From the NCBI GenBank assembly GCA_963783085.1, contig CAWAMJ010000020.1, positions 62,001 to 126,000 on the forward strand: a stretch of 64,000 nt of DNA. The letters run 5' to 3'. Each line of letters starts with the position of its first letter. Position 1 is the stretch's first letter. A model generated the notes under the pieces. The model did no database searches, was not told where the DNA came from, and was given only the letters and a program-made list of their open reading frames with translations. The position numbers and the translations under genes were made by a program. Below, in pieces: positions 9,992 through 18,669 of this stretch. This DNA comes from CAVYUC01 sp963783085. Its GTDB lineage: Bacteria > Bacteroidota > Bacteroidia > Bacteroidales > Prolixibacteraceae.

Positions 9992-11995
9992 ATGGAAAAG
10001 ATTTTAATTATAGGAGGTGTTGCAGCAGGGGCCACTGCCGCAGCAAAAGCGCGCCGGTTATCGCCCGATGCGCAAATTACCTTACTCGAGGCAGGACCCG
10101 ATATTTCATTTGCAAACTGCGGCTTGCCTTATTACATTGCCGGAGACATCGACAGCCGTTCAAAATTGATCCTGCAAAGTCCGGAAAGTTTTAATGAACA
10201 ATATCAGGTTGAAGTACATACGCATACCCAGGTAAATAAAATCGACAGGACCGGAAAACAGGTACAAACCATCGACAGCCGCAATGGCGCAGTAAGAACA
10301 TTCGAATACACAAAACTGATTTTGGCGCAGGGTGGAAAACCTGTTCGTCCTGAGATTACCGGGGTAAATAATGACAATGTTTTTAGCCTGTGGACGCTGG
10401 AAGACATGGACAAAATTGACAGCCATCTGAAAAACAGCAGTCCAAAAACAGCAGTGGTCGTAGGTGGCGGATTTATTGGTCTGGAAATGGTGGAGGCGCT
10501 GGTTAAAAGGGGCTTGAATGTGCATGTTATTGAAAAAATGCAGCATGTAATGCCTGTTTTGGAAGCCGAAACTGCCGGTTTTATTACCCGCGAGTTACTT
10601 GCTTTTGGTGTTGAAATTCATTCCGAAACGGCGGTAACAAAAATAAACGCTGATTCGCTAGTTCTGGAAAATGGAAAAAAAATAGACACGGATATGGTGT
10701 TGCTTTCCATTGGCGTGAGACCCACGTTACAACTGGCAAAAGATGCAGGTTTGGAAATTGGCGAAGCGGGTGGACTATTGGTAAACGACCAATTACAAAC
10801 ATCTGACCCCAACATTTTTGCCGCCGGCGATATGGTGGAAATCGAACACCGGGTGAACGGTAAAAAAGTACGCATTCCGCTGGCAGGACCGGCAAACCGT
10901 CAGGGCAGGATTGCTGCCGAAAATGCACTGGGAGGGCAGCACCGTTACAAAGGAGCCATCGGAACATCGGTTGTTCGTGTGTTTGACGCAGTGGCTGGTT
11001 TAACGGGGCTATCCCTTAAACAAGCCAGGGCTGCCGGAATAGACGCCGATGCCGTGGTAGTTCACAAGGAACATCATACTTCCTATTATCCCGGAGCTGA
11101 AACTGTAAGCGTGATGTTGATCTTCGATAGAAATACAGGCATCGTTATTGGCGGACAAACTGCCGGTTACAAAGGGGCTGACAAACGTTTGGATGTTATA
11201 GCAACAGCTTGTGCCGCAAAATTAACGGTCAGCGAAATTGCCGACATCGATTTTGCTTACTCGCCGCCCATTGGGACGGCCAACGATGCTATGAACATGG
11301 CAGCCTATGCAGCCGAAAACAAATTGTCGGGGTACGGACCAAGCCTGATGGTTTCCGAGCTGGATAACTACCTCGAAACCAAAGAACAGGTGATTGTGCT
11401 GGATGTCCGCGATGTATTTGCCCATCAAAAAAGCAAAATGAACGGAGCTTACCATTTACCGCTCGAAAATTTGCAACCGAATCTCGATAGAATTCCCAAA
11501 GACATTCCGATTCTGGTGTATGATGAAACCGGTAAAAAAGGCCATCAGTCATTGCGAACCCTTCTGGGCGCCGGATGTCAGGAAGTGGTAAATATTTCAG
11601 GCGGACACACTTCGCTGCAACGACATGCCATAACTGCCGGCTTCAGAAATATTCGTGTGGATATTTTGCCTGTCGGGAAAAAAAGCATCGGCGAAAAAGT
11701 GGTTGAGGAAACCGAAACTAATAATAATGTTAGCACAGAAGAATTAAAGAGGTTGGTAATTGACGTGCGAACACCGGGTGAATTTATGAGCGGGGCTTTC
11801 CCCGATGCAATTAATATCCCGCTCGATGATCTGATGTCGGGAGATGTCGATTTGGGCGATAATACGGAACGCGAAATTGTGGTTTACTGCGCAACAGGGG
11901 CCCGTTCTGCATATGCCCAGCAGATATTAAAAAGCCGCGGTTTTGCCAATGTTATTAATGGCGGAGGCATTTCAGCAATGATGTCCAGATATTAA
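9992..11995 (+). CDS. CoA-disulfide reductase-like flavoprotein with two rhodanese domains
   Basis: 667-aa cytoplasmic FAD/NAD(P)H oxidoreductase that probably reduces CoA or other per/disulfides and passes sulfane sulfur to its rhodanese tail. The FAD-binding GGVAAGATAA is at residues 8-17, the redox Cys43 is in SFANCGLPYY, the NAD-binding VVVGGGFIGLEMVEAL is near residue 155, and a dimerisation domain ends near 445. Two rhodanese domains follow. The first (about 465-550) has YDETGKKGHQS where the catalytic Cys should be, so it is probably inactive. The second (about 580-665) keeps VYCATGARS. A usual CoADR-rhodanese fusion has one rhodanese domain and about 550-570 aa. Confidence 0.9.
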   Translation: MEKILIIGGVAAGATAAAKARRLSPDAQITLLEAGPDISFANCGLPYYIAGDIDSRSKLILQSPESFNEQYQVEVHTHTQVNKIDRTGKQVQTIDSRNGAVRTFEYTKLILAQGGKPVRPEITGVNNDNVFSLWTLEDMDKIDSHLKNSSPKTAVVVGGGFIGLEMVEALVKRGLNVHVIEKMQHVMPVLEAETAGFITRELLAFGVEIHSETAVTKINADSLVLENGKKIDTDMVLLSIGVRPTLQLAKDAGLEIGEAGGLLVNDQLQTSDPNIFAAGDMVEIEHRVNGKKVRIPLAGPANRQGRIAAENALGGQHRYKGAIGTSVVRVFDAVAGLTGLSLKQARAAGIDADAVVVHKEHHTSYYPGAETVSVMLIFDRNTGIVIGGQTAGYKGADKRLDVIATACAAKLTVSEIADIDFAYSPPIGTANDAMNMAAYAAENKLSGYGPSLMVSELDNYLETKEQVIVLDVRDVFAHQKSKMNGAYHLPLENLQPNLDRIPKDIPILVYDETGKKGHQSLRTLLGAGCQEVVNISGGHTSLQRHAITAGFRNIRVDILPVGKKSIGEKVVEETETNNNVSTEELKRLVIDVRTPGEFMSGAFPDAINIPLDDLMSGDVDLGDNTEREIVVYCATGARSAYAQQILKSRGFANVINGGGISAMMSRY

Positions 11996-12147
11996 TAAAA
12001 TGAATACCTGCACACATACCTAAAAAGAAAATTTCCCGACTCCTGCCAAACGCAGGCCGCGATTTCGCTGATTTTCGCTGGAGTATTTTCATAATCAGCG
12101 TTTATCTCCGAAATCTGCGGGAGGTTTTATTGAGGTAAACAAACGAA

Positions 12148-12318
12148 TTCTACTTTGACAGATTAAAAGAGAAAGCGATTTTTCTGATTTTTTACCCCAG
12201 CCCAAAGGGGAGAAATCAGAAAAATCCCCGCCTGCAGTCGGGCAGGTATGCGGTTCCCCTGGGGTTTAGGGTAAAACGCATGGATTTTTCGATTTTGGAT
12301 AAATGTGTCAAAGTAGAA
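12148..12318. mobile_element. MITE-like element with 13-bp terminal inverted repeats
   Basis: A perfect 13-bp inverted repeat (TTCTACTTTGACA at 12148-12160 and its complement at 12306-12318) bounds a 171-bp stretch. CGAA directly repeats on both outer sides (12144-12147 and 12319-12322), as expected for a 4-bp target duplication. The interior has further hairpins around CCCC/GGGG pairs and no gene. The element ends 77 bp before the MarR start. The preceding 12001-12147 holds degenerate CGCTGATTTTCGCTG-type filler common in this phylum. Confidence 0.55.
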
Positions 12319-12382
12319 CGAATAATCATAAAAAAAAATTTGGCGGGATAAAAATTATTCATATATTTGTCATATCAAATAA

Positions 12383-12392
12383 TGATATATCA
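12383..12392. promoter_or_regulatory. Operator-like palindrome before MarR gene
   Basis: TGATATATCA is a perfect palindrome ending 3 bp before the MarR ATG. The same core recurs as TTGATATATCAA at 12842-12853 before the DUF6064 gene. This is the expected arrangement for autorepression by a MarR dimer and shared control of the next gene. Confidence 0.6.
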
Positions 12393-12395
12393 AAC

Positions 12396-12824
12396 ATGAA
12401 ATTTAATTTTGAAAATTCGGTAGGATTTCACATCAATAAAACAGCAAGCTTGATGCGAATTGGCTTGTTGAGGGCATTCCAGGAAAAATATCCTGAAATT
12501 ACAGTGGATTACTGGGTGATATTAAACCGCCTCTGGTTACAAGACGGAATGATCCAGACTGAGTTGGCTCGTTTGACGGCCAAGGATAATGCCAGCATGA
12601 CCCGAATGCTTGACGGGATGCAGCGAAAAAGTTTGATCAAACGCCAGCCCGATGAAAACGACCGGCGTGCTTACCGAATTTTCCTCACCCAAAAAGGAAA
12701 AGAACTGGAAGCACCGCTAAAAACGATTGCAGCAGAAAACCACGCCAGGGCATTGAAAAACCTTTCGGAAGCAGACGTTGAAAATCTGAAAGGATTTTTG
12801 GAAATCATTAGTAACAATTACTAA
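12396..12824 (+). CDS. MarR family transcriptional regulator
   Basis: 142-aa winged-helix dimer. The ATG at 12396 is chosen because it begins the conserved domain right after the operator-like palindrome; an upstream frame to 12303 exists but runs through the MITE end. The DNA-binding part reads QTELARLTAKDNASMTRMLD, and the wing holds DENDRRAYRIFLTQKGKEL, with the usual D-x-R-D/A-x-R pattern. It is likely a repressor of itself and of the DUF6064 membrane protein 73 bp downstream, to judge by the shared palindrome. No ligand is evident. Confidence 0.9.
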   Translation: MKFNFENSVGFHINKTASLMRIGLLRAFQEKYPEITVDYWVILNRLWLQDGMIQTELARLTAKDNASMTRMLDGMQRKSLIKRQPDENDRRAYRIFLTQKGKELEAPLKTIAAENHARALKNLSEADVENLKGFLEIISNNY

Positions 12825-12841
12825 AAATTTTATAAATTTAA

Positions 12842-12853
12842 TTGATATATCAA
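12842..12853. promoter_or_regulatory. Operator-like palindrome before DUF6064 gene
   Basis: TTGATATATCAA, a perfect 12-bp palindrome, lies 44 bp before the DUF6064 ATG and has the same core as the site before the MarR gene. It is probably bound by that MarR protein. Confidence 0.6.
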
Positions 12854-12897
12854 ATATAATCGTATCATGTGTCTAACTCATAAAAAAATTAAATGCC

Positions 12898-13560
12898 ATG
12901 AAAACACCATTTTCTACAGAACAATTTTTTGATGTAATCGAAAAATACAACGCGAATGTTTTTCCGATGCAATTTATCTTTCTGATTGCAGGATTAATTC
13001 TTCTTTGGGTGATTCTTACCCGAAAAAATCAAAGCACCAGATTGCCGGGGATATTTATTGGCACACTTTGGTTATGGATTGGAATCGTGTATCATATTTT
13101 ATTTTTCACATCCATAAACACAGCAGCTTTTATATTTGGCGGGTTATTCATTTTGCAAGGATTATTTATGTTGTACGAGACGTTTTTCAGAAGCAGGATG
13201 AACCGGAAAACATCAAATATAACAAGCGCATTTACAGGTTATTTTCTGATTATTTACGGATTGATTGTATATCCTGTTGTAAGCCTTTTTACTGAAGGAT
13301 TTTTCACAACAATTTCCATTGGTCTGCCCTGTCCCACTACTATAATAACGTTTGGTGTCTTACTTGTTTTTTCGGATAAACTGCCCCGTTATCTTCTTGT
13401 TATTCCTACCCTGTGGTCGTTATTAGGTATAAGTGCAGCGCTGAACTTTGGAGTGTACCAGGACTTCGTTATGGTTGCAGCAGCAATTGTTGCTAATTTT
13501 TTGCTATTTCGGCAAAAAGCAGTAATACCAAAAATGGCTACCCGAAATCCCGGCAAATGA
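12898..13560 (+). CDS. DUF6064 family membrane protein
   Basis: 220-aa integral membrane protein with about six hydrophobic helices. It opens with the family-type N terminus TPFSTEQFFDVIEKYN, and the first helix follows near residue 23 (PMQFIFLIAGLILLWVIL). It ends with a short basic cytosolic tail. Function is unknown. The preceding MarR gene and the shared palindrome suggest inducible expression. No catalytic motif was seen. Confidence 0.75.
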   Translation: MKTPFSTEQFFDVIEKYNANVFPMQFIFLIAGLILLWVILTRKNQSTRLPGIFIGTLWLWIGIVYHILFFTSINTAAFIFGGLFILQGLFMLYETFFRSRMNRKTSNITSAFTGYFLIIYGLIVYPVVSLFTEGFFTTISIGLPCPTTIITFGVLLVFSDKLPRYLLVIPTLWSLLGISAALNFGVYQDFVMVAAAIVANFLLFRQKAVIPKMATRNPGK

Positions 13561-13574
13561 GCAGGAAAACCTTT

Positions 13575-13625
13575 TTGGGGGATGGAGTTTCCAACTCCAA
13601 TTATTTATGCCGGGCTTGAGAAAGT
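13575..13625. repeat. Degenerate stem-loop repeat
   Basis: GGAGTTTCCAACTCC hairpin followed by an AAAGTCCGGCTCC tail. A related arrangement (hairpin, AATTAAT, AAAGTCAGGCTCC) occurs at 25038-25093, so this is probably one member of a dispersed intergenic family. Confidence 0.4.
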
Positions 13626-13696
13626 CCGGCTCCTGTCTTCCAAAATCTTATAAAACATTTCAAAAATTATATAACAATTTTAATTGAAGTGTTATT

Positions 13697-13704
13697 TACT
13701 TTTG
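13697..13704 (+). promoter_or_regulatory. Bacteroidota -7 box TACTTTTG
   Basis: TACTTTTG fits the TAnnTTTG consensus of Bacteroidota sigma-ABfr promoters and lies 22 bp before the HMA chaperone start. The -33 TTTG is not obvious. A similar TTCTTTTG at 13995-14002 precedes the HYC_CC_PP gene. Confidence 0.5.
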
Positions 13705-13726
13705 CAGCAGTTAAGACTGGAAAAAG

Positions 13727-13936
13727 ATGGAAAAAATAATATTAAAAACAGATTTAAGTTGTCAGCACTGCGTAAATAAGGTGGAACCGGTTTTAAAAAG
13801 CACTGCCGGAATTACAGATTATACCATTGATTTGGAGCATCCCGATAAATTGGTAATAGTCTCATCTGAAGGTGCAAACATTGATGCGTTAATTGGCGGT
13901 TTTAACAAAGCCGGTTATAAAGCCGAAAAAATTTAA
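13727..13936 (+). CDS. Cytosolic HMA-domain copper chaperone
   Basis: 69-aa ferredoxin-like heavy-metal-associated domain of the CopZ/Atx1 type, with the metal-binding loop LSCQHC (Cys12, Cys15) and no signal peptide. It probably carries Cu(I) to the CopA-like ATPase at 25554, or senses it. The usual MxCxxC Met is replaced by Leu. It heads the copper-type block and has its own TACTTTTG promoter box. Confidence 0.88.
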   Translation: MEKIILKTDLSCQHCVNKVEPVLKSTAGITDYTIDLEHPDKLVIVSSEGANIDALIGGFNKAGYKAEKI

Positions 13937-14019
13937 AATCATTAAAAATTAGAAGTTATTAAACCTGAAAGGAACATTTTAAGAGAAAAATATGTTCTTT
14001 TGCAGTAACAAATAAAGTA

Positions 14020-14394
14020 ATGTTAAAGAAAATCAGTCATATCGTTTTAACCTGTTTGTTGTTGATTGCAACAGTGGGAATGGCTGTGTCCAAACATTAC
14101 TGTGCCGGAGAATTGGTTGGTGTTTCTTTCTACGGTCAAAATACCCATAGCTGTAATATGGGAGATTGCTGTCAGGATGAAACGCAGGTTTACCAATTGA
14201 AACAGGATTATTCCATTCCGGCAGTTTCTACAGCTCCGGTGTTGGCTGAACTCGAAATCCTGGGATACGATTTATTCGATGGAATTGGTTTAATTATTCC
14301 GGAAACAGATACCGACGCATCCTTTTTCGATGAATCGCCGCCGGTTTTACCCACTCAAAAAGTACTCGCCCTGAAACAGGTGTTTCTTTTATGA
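14020..14394 (+). CDS. HYC_CC_PP family secreted protein
   Basis: 124-aa exported protein that shows all three name-giving motifs of the family: KHYCAGELV after the signal helix, GDCCQDE in the middle and SPPVLPTQ near the end. The conserved cysteines and His suggest metal binding or a disulfide fold in the periplasm. Members are seen near copper RND systems in Bacteroidota, which fits its place 90 bp before cusA. Biochemical function is not established. Confidence 0.85.
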   Translation: MLKKISHIVLTCLLLIATVGMAVSKHYCAGELVGVSFYGQNTHSCNMGDCCQDETQVYQLKQDYSIPAVSTAPVLAELEILGYDLFDGIGLIIPETDTDASFFDESPPVLPTQKVLALKQVFLL

Positions 14395-14484
14395 ATTTAT
14401 TATGATTAACAGAAAGGATTTGCTCCATGCAATTTCTTTCAATCACTTATTTAATCATGGTAAAAAATTCATAATTGAAATTTC

Positions 14485-17400
14485 ATGTTAAACAGAATCA
14501 TTCGATTTTTTCTCGAAAATAAATTAGTTACCCTGCTGGTACTGATACTTTTTATCAGTTGGGGAATTGTAACTTCACCATTTGGCTGGGACACCGGGGT
14601 TTTGCCGAAAGATCCGGTACCGGTGGATGCCATTCCGGATATTGGTGAGAACCAGCAAATTGTATTTACCCAGTGGTCCGGACGTTCGCCGCAGGATATC
14701 GAAGACCAGATTTCGTATCCGTTAACTACTTATTTATTGGGAATTCCCGGGGTAAAATCCATCCGGAGTTCATCCATTTTCGGCTTTTCAAGTATTTTCA
14801 TCATTTTTAATGAAGATGTTGAATTTTACTGGTCGCGGTCCCGGATTCTCGAAAAGCTGGCTTCGCTGCCGTCGGGCTTGTTGCCCGAAGGTGTTCAGCC
14901 GGCGCTTGGCCCGGATGCCACTGCGCTGGGCCAGGTTTACTGGTACACCATTGAAGGGCGCGACAAAAACGGAAACCCTACTGGTGGCTGGGATTTACAT
15001 GAAATCCGCACCGTACAGGATTTCTTTGTAAAGTATGCGTTAAATGCCACAGAAGGTGTTTCGGAAGTTGCTTCCGTTGGAGGTTTTGTGCAGGAATATC
15101 AGATTGATGTTAATCCCGATGCTTTAAAGGCATACAATATTCCTCTGCACATGGTGATGCAGGCCGTTCAGAAGTCCAACCGCGATGTGGGCGCCAAAAC
15201 CATCGAAATCAACCAGGCGGAATACCTGGTCCGCGGGCTGGGGTACATCAAAAATGTTGGTGATATTGAAAAAGCCGTGGTTGCCGTTCAGAACAATGTC
15301 CCGGTTCGGGTGAAAGATATTGGCGTTGTAAGCCTGGGCCCGGCTACGCGGCGCGGCGCACTCGATAAAGACGGCGCCGAAGTGGTTGGCGGTGTTGTGG
15401 TTGCCCGTTACGGCGCCAATCCGCTCGAAGTTATTAATAATGTAAAAAATAAAATTGCTGAAATTTCCTCCGGTTTGCCGAAAAAAACACTGGATAATGG
15501 AGTGGAAAGCCAGCTTACCATTGTTCCGTTTTACGATCGCTCGACATTGATTCAGGAAACACTCGGAACGCTCGAAGAAGCGTTGTCGCTCGAAATTCTC
15601 ATCGCCATTCTGGTGGTAATCGTTATGGTACTGAACCTGCGGGCTTCGTTCCTGATTTCCAGCTTGCTGCCCATTGCCGTGCTTATGGTTTTTATTGCCA
15701 TGCGTTATTTTGGAGTAGATGCCAACATTGTGGCGCTTTCCGGTATTGCCATTGCCATCGGTACTATGGTCGATTTGGGGATTATCCTTTCTGAAAACAT
15801 TATAAAACATATTGACGAAGCGCCGCCCGGACAAAAACTAATTACCACTGTTTATGACGGTGCGGCAGAAGTGAGTTCGGCGATTTTGACCGCCGTTTCC
15901 ACAACGATTGTAAGTTTCATCCCGGTATTTACCATGCAGGCAGCCGAAGGAAAACTGTTTGGACCGCTGGCATTTACCAAAACTTTTGCGCTGGTTGCAG
16001 CCCTTATTGTATCATTGCTTTTTCTTCCGACTTTTGCCCACTGGATTTTCGGTGCGAAAATCAAAAAGAAAAATATTGTCCGCTGGATAAATGTCGCCAT
16101 AATCCCGGTTGGAATAATCGCGCTTTTTGCCGGATATGTTTGGGCCGGCGCCATTCTGATTGCTTTTGGAATCTCCGGATTACTGAATCAGATTTATGCT
16201 GAAAAAGAAAAAAATGAAGAAATAACAGAAAATTCAAATATAACCGGCAAACTGAAGAAATTCGGACTCCTGGTGTTAAAACATGCCGGCGTTATAATTT
16301 CAGTAGTTGCCGTCACCTGGCTGCTTGCAAAATACTGGCTGCCACTTGGCGCTTCGCGAAGCCTGGTTACCAATTTCATTTTTGTGGGTCTGTTGGTTGG
16401 AATAATACTGGGAGGTTTCCTTCTTCTCGAACATTTCTACAAGAGCATTCTAGCCTGGTGTTTGAATCATAAAGTTGCTTTTTTGCTCATTCCATCATTC
16501 CTTATTCTCGTTGGAATTACTTCATGGATGGGATTTAACAACCTGTTCGGTTTCGTACCAAAAGGTTTCGACAAACTGGGTTGGAATATCCGGACCACCA
16601 AAGTATGGTCGGGACTGACGCATTCCTTCCCGGGAATCGGCAAGGAATTTATGCCGTCGCTTGACGAGGGGAGTTTCCTGCTGATGCCGACTTCGATGCC
16701 GCATTCCGGAATTGAATTTAACCGCAAGGTGGTTGGGCAACTCGATATGTTGCTGACCAACATTCCGGAAGTGGATTTAACAGTTGGGAAACTGGGGCGT
16801 GTGGAGTCTGCACTCGACCCGGCGCCGATTTCGATGTACGAAAATATCATCAATTACAAACCGGAATATATGCTGAATGAAAAAGGGCACCGTGTTCGGT
16901 TTAAAGTAGATAAAAACGATGATTTTATCCTTGCAAATGGTGATACACTTTCAAATAAATTAGCATTGGAACAGGGAATTACCAGGGAAGATTTAATTCC
17001 TGACGACCACGGAAATTTCTTCCGCAACTGGCGGGAGCACATCAAATCGCCCGATGATATCTGGACGGAAATTGTGAATGCAACCAAAATTCCGGGCGTA
17101 ACTTCTGCACCGAAGCTACAGCCAATTGAAACACGGTTGGTGATGTTGCAAACCGGAATGCGTGCGCCAATGGGAATAAAAGTGTACGGGCCCGATTTGA
17201 CAACGATTGAAAACTTTGGGTTAAAACTCGAAGATATCCTGAAGACGGTTCCTTCGGTAAAAGCACAGGCAGTTTTTGCCGACCGGATTGTAGGAAAGCC
17301 GTACCTGCTGTTCAACATCGACCGCGATAAAATTTCGCGCTACGGCTTAAATGTGGAAGATGTGCAGCAAACCATAGAAACGGCTGTTGGCGGTATGAAA

Positions 17401-18345
17401 GTTACTTCAACAGTGGAAGGCCGGGAACGGTTCCCGGTGCGGGTGCGCTATCCGCGCGAATTGCGCGATGACCCCGAATCGCTGGGAAAAATTCTTATAC
17501 AAACGCCAACGGGTGCTCAAATTCCCCTGAGCCAGATTGTAACTATTGATTACCAGCGCGGGCCGCAAGCCATTAAAAGCGAAGACACATTTTTAGTAGG
17601 ATATGTTCTTTTCGATAAAAATGAAGGATTTTCAGAGGTTACCGTAGTAAACGACGCCCAAAAAATGATTCAGGAAAAAATTGATTCCGGTGAATTAACT
17701 GTTCCTGCCGGTATCAGCTACAAGTTTTCGGGAAGTTACGAGAACCAGGTACGTGCAGAAAAACGGCTTTCAATCATTGTTCCGATAGTATTAATTATCG
17801 TTTTTCTGATTCTCTATTTTCAGTTTAAATCGGTCTCCACATCGCTGATGGTTTTCTCCGGAATTGCCATGGCATTCAGCGGAGGTTTTTTGATGATTTG
17901 GTTGTACGGGCAAGGATGGTTTATGGACTTTTCAGTATTCGGTACCAATATTCGCAATTTGTTTCAGATGCACACCATTAACCTCAGTGTGGCGGTGTGG
18001 GTTGGATTTATCGCCCTGTTTGGTGTTGCCACTGACGACGGGGTGCTGATTGCCACCTATCTCGATCAGAGTTTCGAGCGTAACCGTCCAAAAAACCACA
18101 AAGAAGTGAGGGCCGCCGTAGTTGAAGCAGGGTTGCGCAGAATCCGGCCGGCACTGATGACAGTGGGAACAACAATGATTGCATTGTTGCCGGTACTTAC
18201 ATCCACCGGGCGCGGTTCGGATATTATGATTCCAATGGCAATACCGTCATTTGGAGGAATGGCCGTTGCGCTGATTAGCATTTTTGTAGTTCCGGTGCTG
18301 TACAGTTACAGGGAAGAACGAAAAATTAAAAAAAGTCAGTTGTGA
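14485..18345 (+). CDS. cusA: CusA-type Cu(I)/Ag(I) RND efflux pump, extended form
   Basis: 1286-aa inner-membrane HME-RND pump. The fourth-helix motif reads AIAIGTMVDLGIILSENI, as in CusA, unlike the DFGxxVDG of the pump at the left edge. Methionines lie in the expected periplasmic places (EFMPSLDEGSFLLMPT near 716-731; RLVMLQTGMRAPMG near 885), which suits soft monovalent metals. It is about 240 aa longer than E. coli CusA: residues about 525-700 contain roughly four extra hydrophobic segments with a charged KEKNEE stretch between them. TolC and CusB genes follow. Confidence 0.93.
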   Translation: MLNRIIRFFLENKLVTLLVLILFISWGIVTSPFGWDTGVLPKDPVPVDAIPDIGENQQIVFTQWSGRSPQDIEDQISYPLTTYLLGIPGVKSIRSSSIFGFSSIFIIFNEDVEFYWSRSRILEKLASLPSGLLPEGVQPALGPDATALGQVYWYTIEGRDKNGNPTGGWDLHEIRTVQDFFVKYALNATEGVSEVASVGGFVQEYQIDVNPDALKAYNIPLHMVMQAVQKSNRDVGAKTIEINQAEYLVRGLGYIKNVGDIEKAVVAVQNNVPVRVKDIGVVSLGPATRRGALDKDGAEVVGGVVVARYGANPLEVINNVKNKIAEISSGLPKKTLDNGVESQLTIVPFYDRSTLIQETLGTLEEALSLEILIAILVVIVMVLNLRASFLISSLLPIAVLMVFIAMRYFGVDANIVALSGIAIAIGTMVDLGIILSENIIKHIDEAPPGQKLITTVYDGAAEVSSAILTAVSTTIVSFIPVFTMQAAEGKLFGPLAFTKTFALVAALIVSLLFLPTFAHWIFGAKIKKKNIVRWINVAIIPVGIIALFAGYVWAGAILIAFGISGLLNQIYAEKEKNEEITENSNITGKLKKFGLLVLKHAGVIISVVAVTWLLAKYWLPLGASRSLVTNFIFVGLLVGIILGGFLLLEHFYKSILAWCLNHKVAFLLIPSFLILVGITSWMGFNNLFGFVPKGFDKLGWNIRTTKVWSGLTHSFPGIGKEFMPSLDEGSFLLMPTSMPHSGIEFNRKVVGQLDMLLTNIPEVDLTVGKLGRVESALDPAPISMYENIINYKPEYMLNEKGHRVRFKVDKNDDFILANGDTLSNKLALEQGITREDLIPDDHGNFFRNWREHIKSPDDIWTEIVNATKIPGVTSAPKLQPIETRLVMLQTGMRAPMGIKVYGPDLTTIENFGLKLEDILKTVPSVKAQAVFADRIVGKPYLLFNIDRDKISRYGLNVEDVQQTIETAVGGMKVTSTVEGRERFPVRVRYPRELRDDPESLGKILIQTPTGAQIPLSQIVTIDYQRGPQAIKSEDTFLVGYVLFDKNEGFSEVTVVNDAQKMIQEKIDSGELTVPAGISYKFSGSYENQVRAEKRLSIIVPIVLIIVFLILYFQFKSVSTSLMVFSGIAMAFSGGFLMIWLYGQGWFMDFSVFGTNIRNLFQMHTINLSVAVWVGFIALFGVATDDGVLIATYLDQSFERNRPKNHKEVRAAVVEAGLRRIRPALMTVGTTMIALLPVLTSTGRGSDIMIPMAIPSFGGMAVALISIFVVPVLYSYREERKIKKSQL

Positions 18346-18412
18346 ATTGACCCATCAAAAAAGTTGTAAATATGCAATTCAATAAATTAAATAGTAACTT
18401 AATAAATAGTTC

Positions 18413-18566
18413 AACCCTTTTAGGGTTGGGACAGAGCTGTACCTTTTATCCCCGAGTTTCACACGGGGCTATTATTATTAATGCCTTTCAGGCATTTTCT
18501 TATCCGCCAAAGGGCGGATTAACAAAAATAGCCACGGGTATAACCCGTGGGAGATCAAAAAAATGC
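18413..18566. repeat. REP-like cluster of nested hairpins
   Basis: The 324-bp gap after cusA holds four inverted repeats in a row: CAACCC/GGGTTG near 18411, AATGCC/GGCATT near 18479, ATCCGCC/GGCGGAT near 18502, and CCACGGG/CCCGTGG near 18532-18551, with an outer CACGGGGCTATT/AATAGCCACG pairing. This layout resembles REP/BIME elements linked to RAYT (Y1) transposases; no RAYT gene is in the window. Confidence 0.55.
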
Positions 18567-18669
18567 CTCATGAACCCCGAAGTGGGTTCAACAACCAGAT
18601 TGCATATACATGAAATCCCGGTGAAATTCCTTACTAACAAACAAGCATCGAATGCCATAGATATTATAA

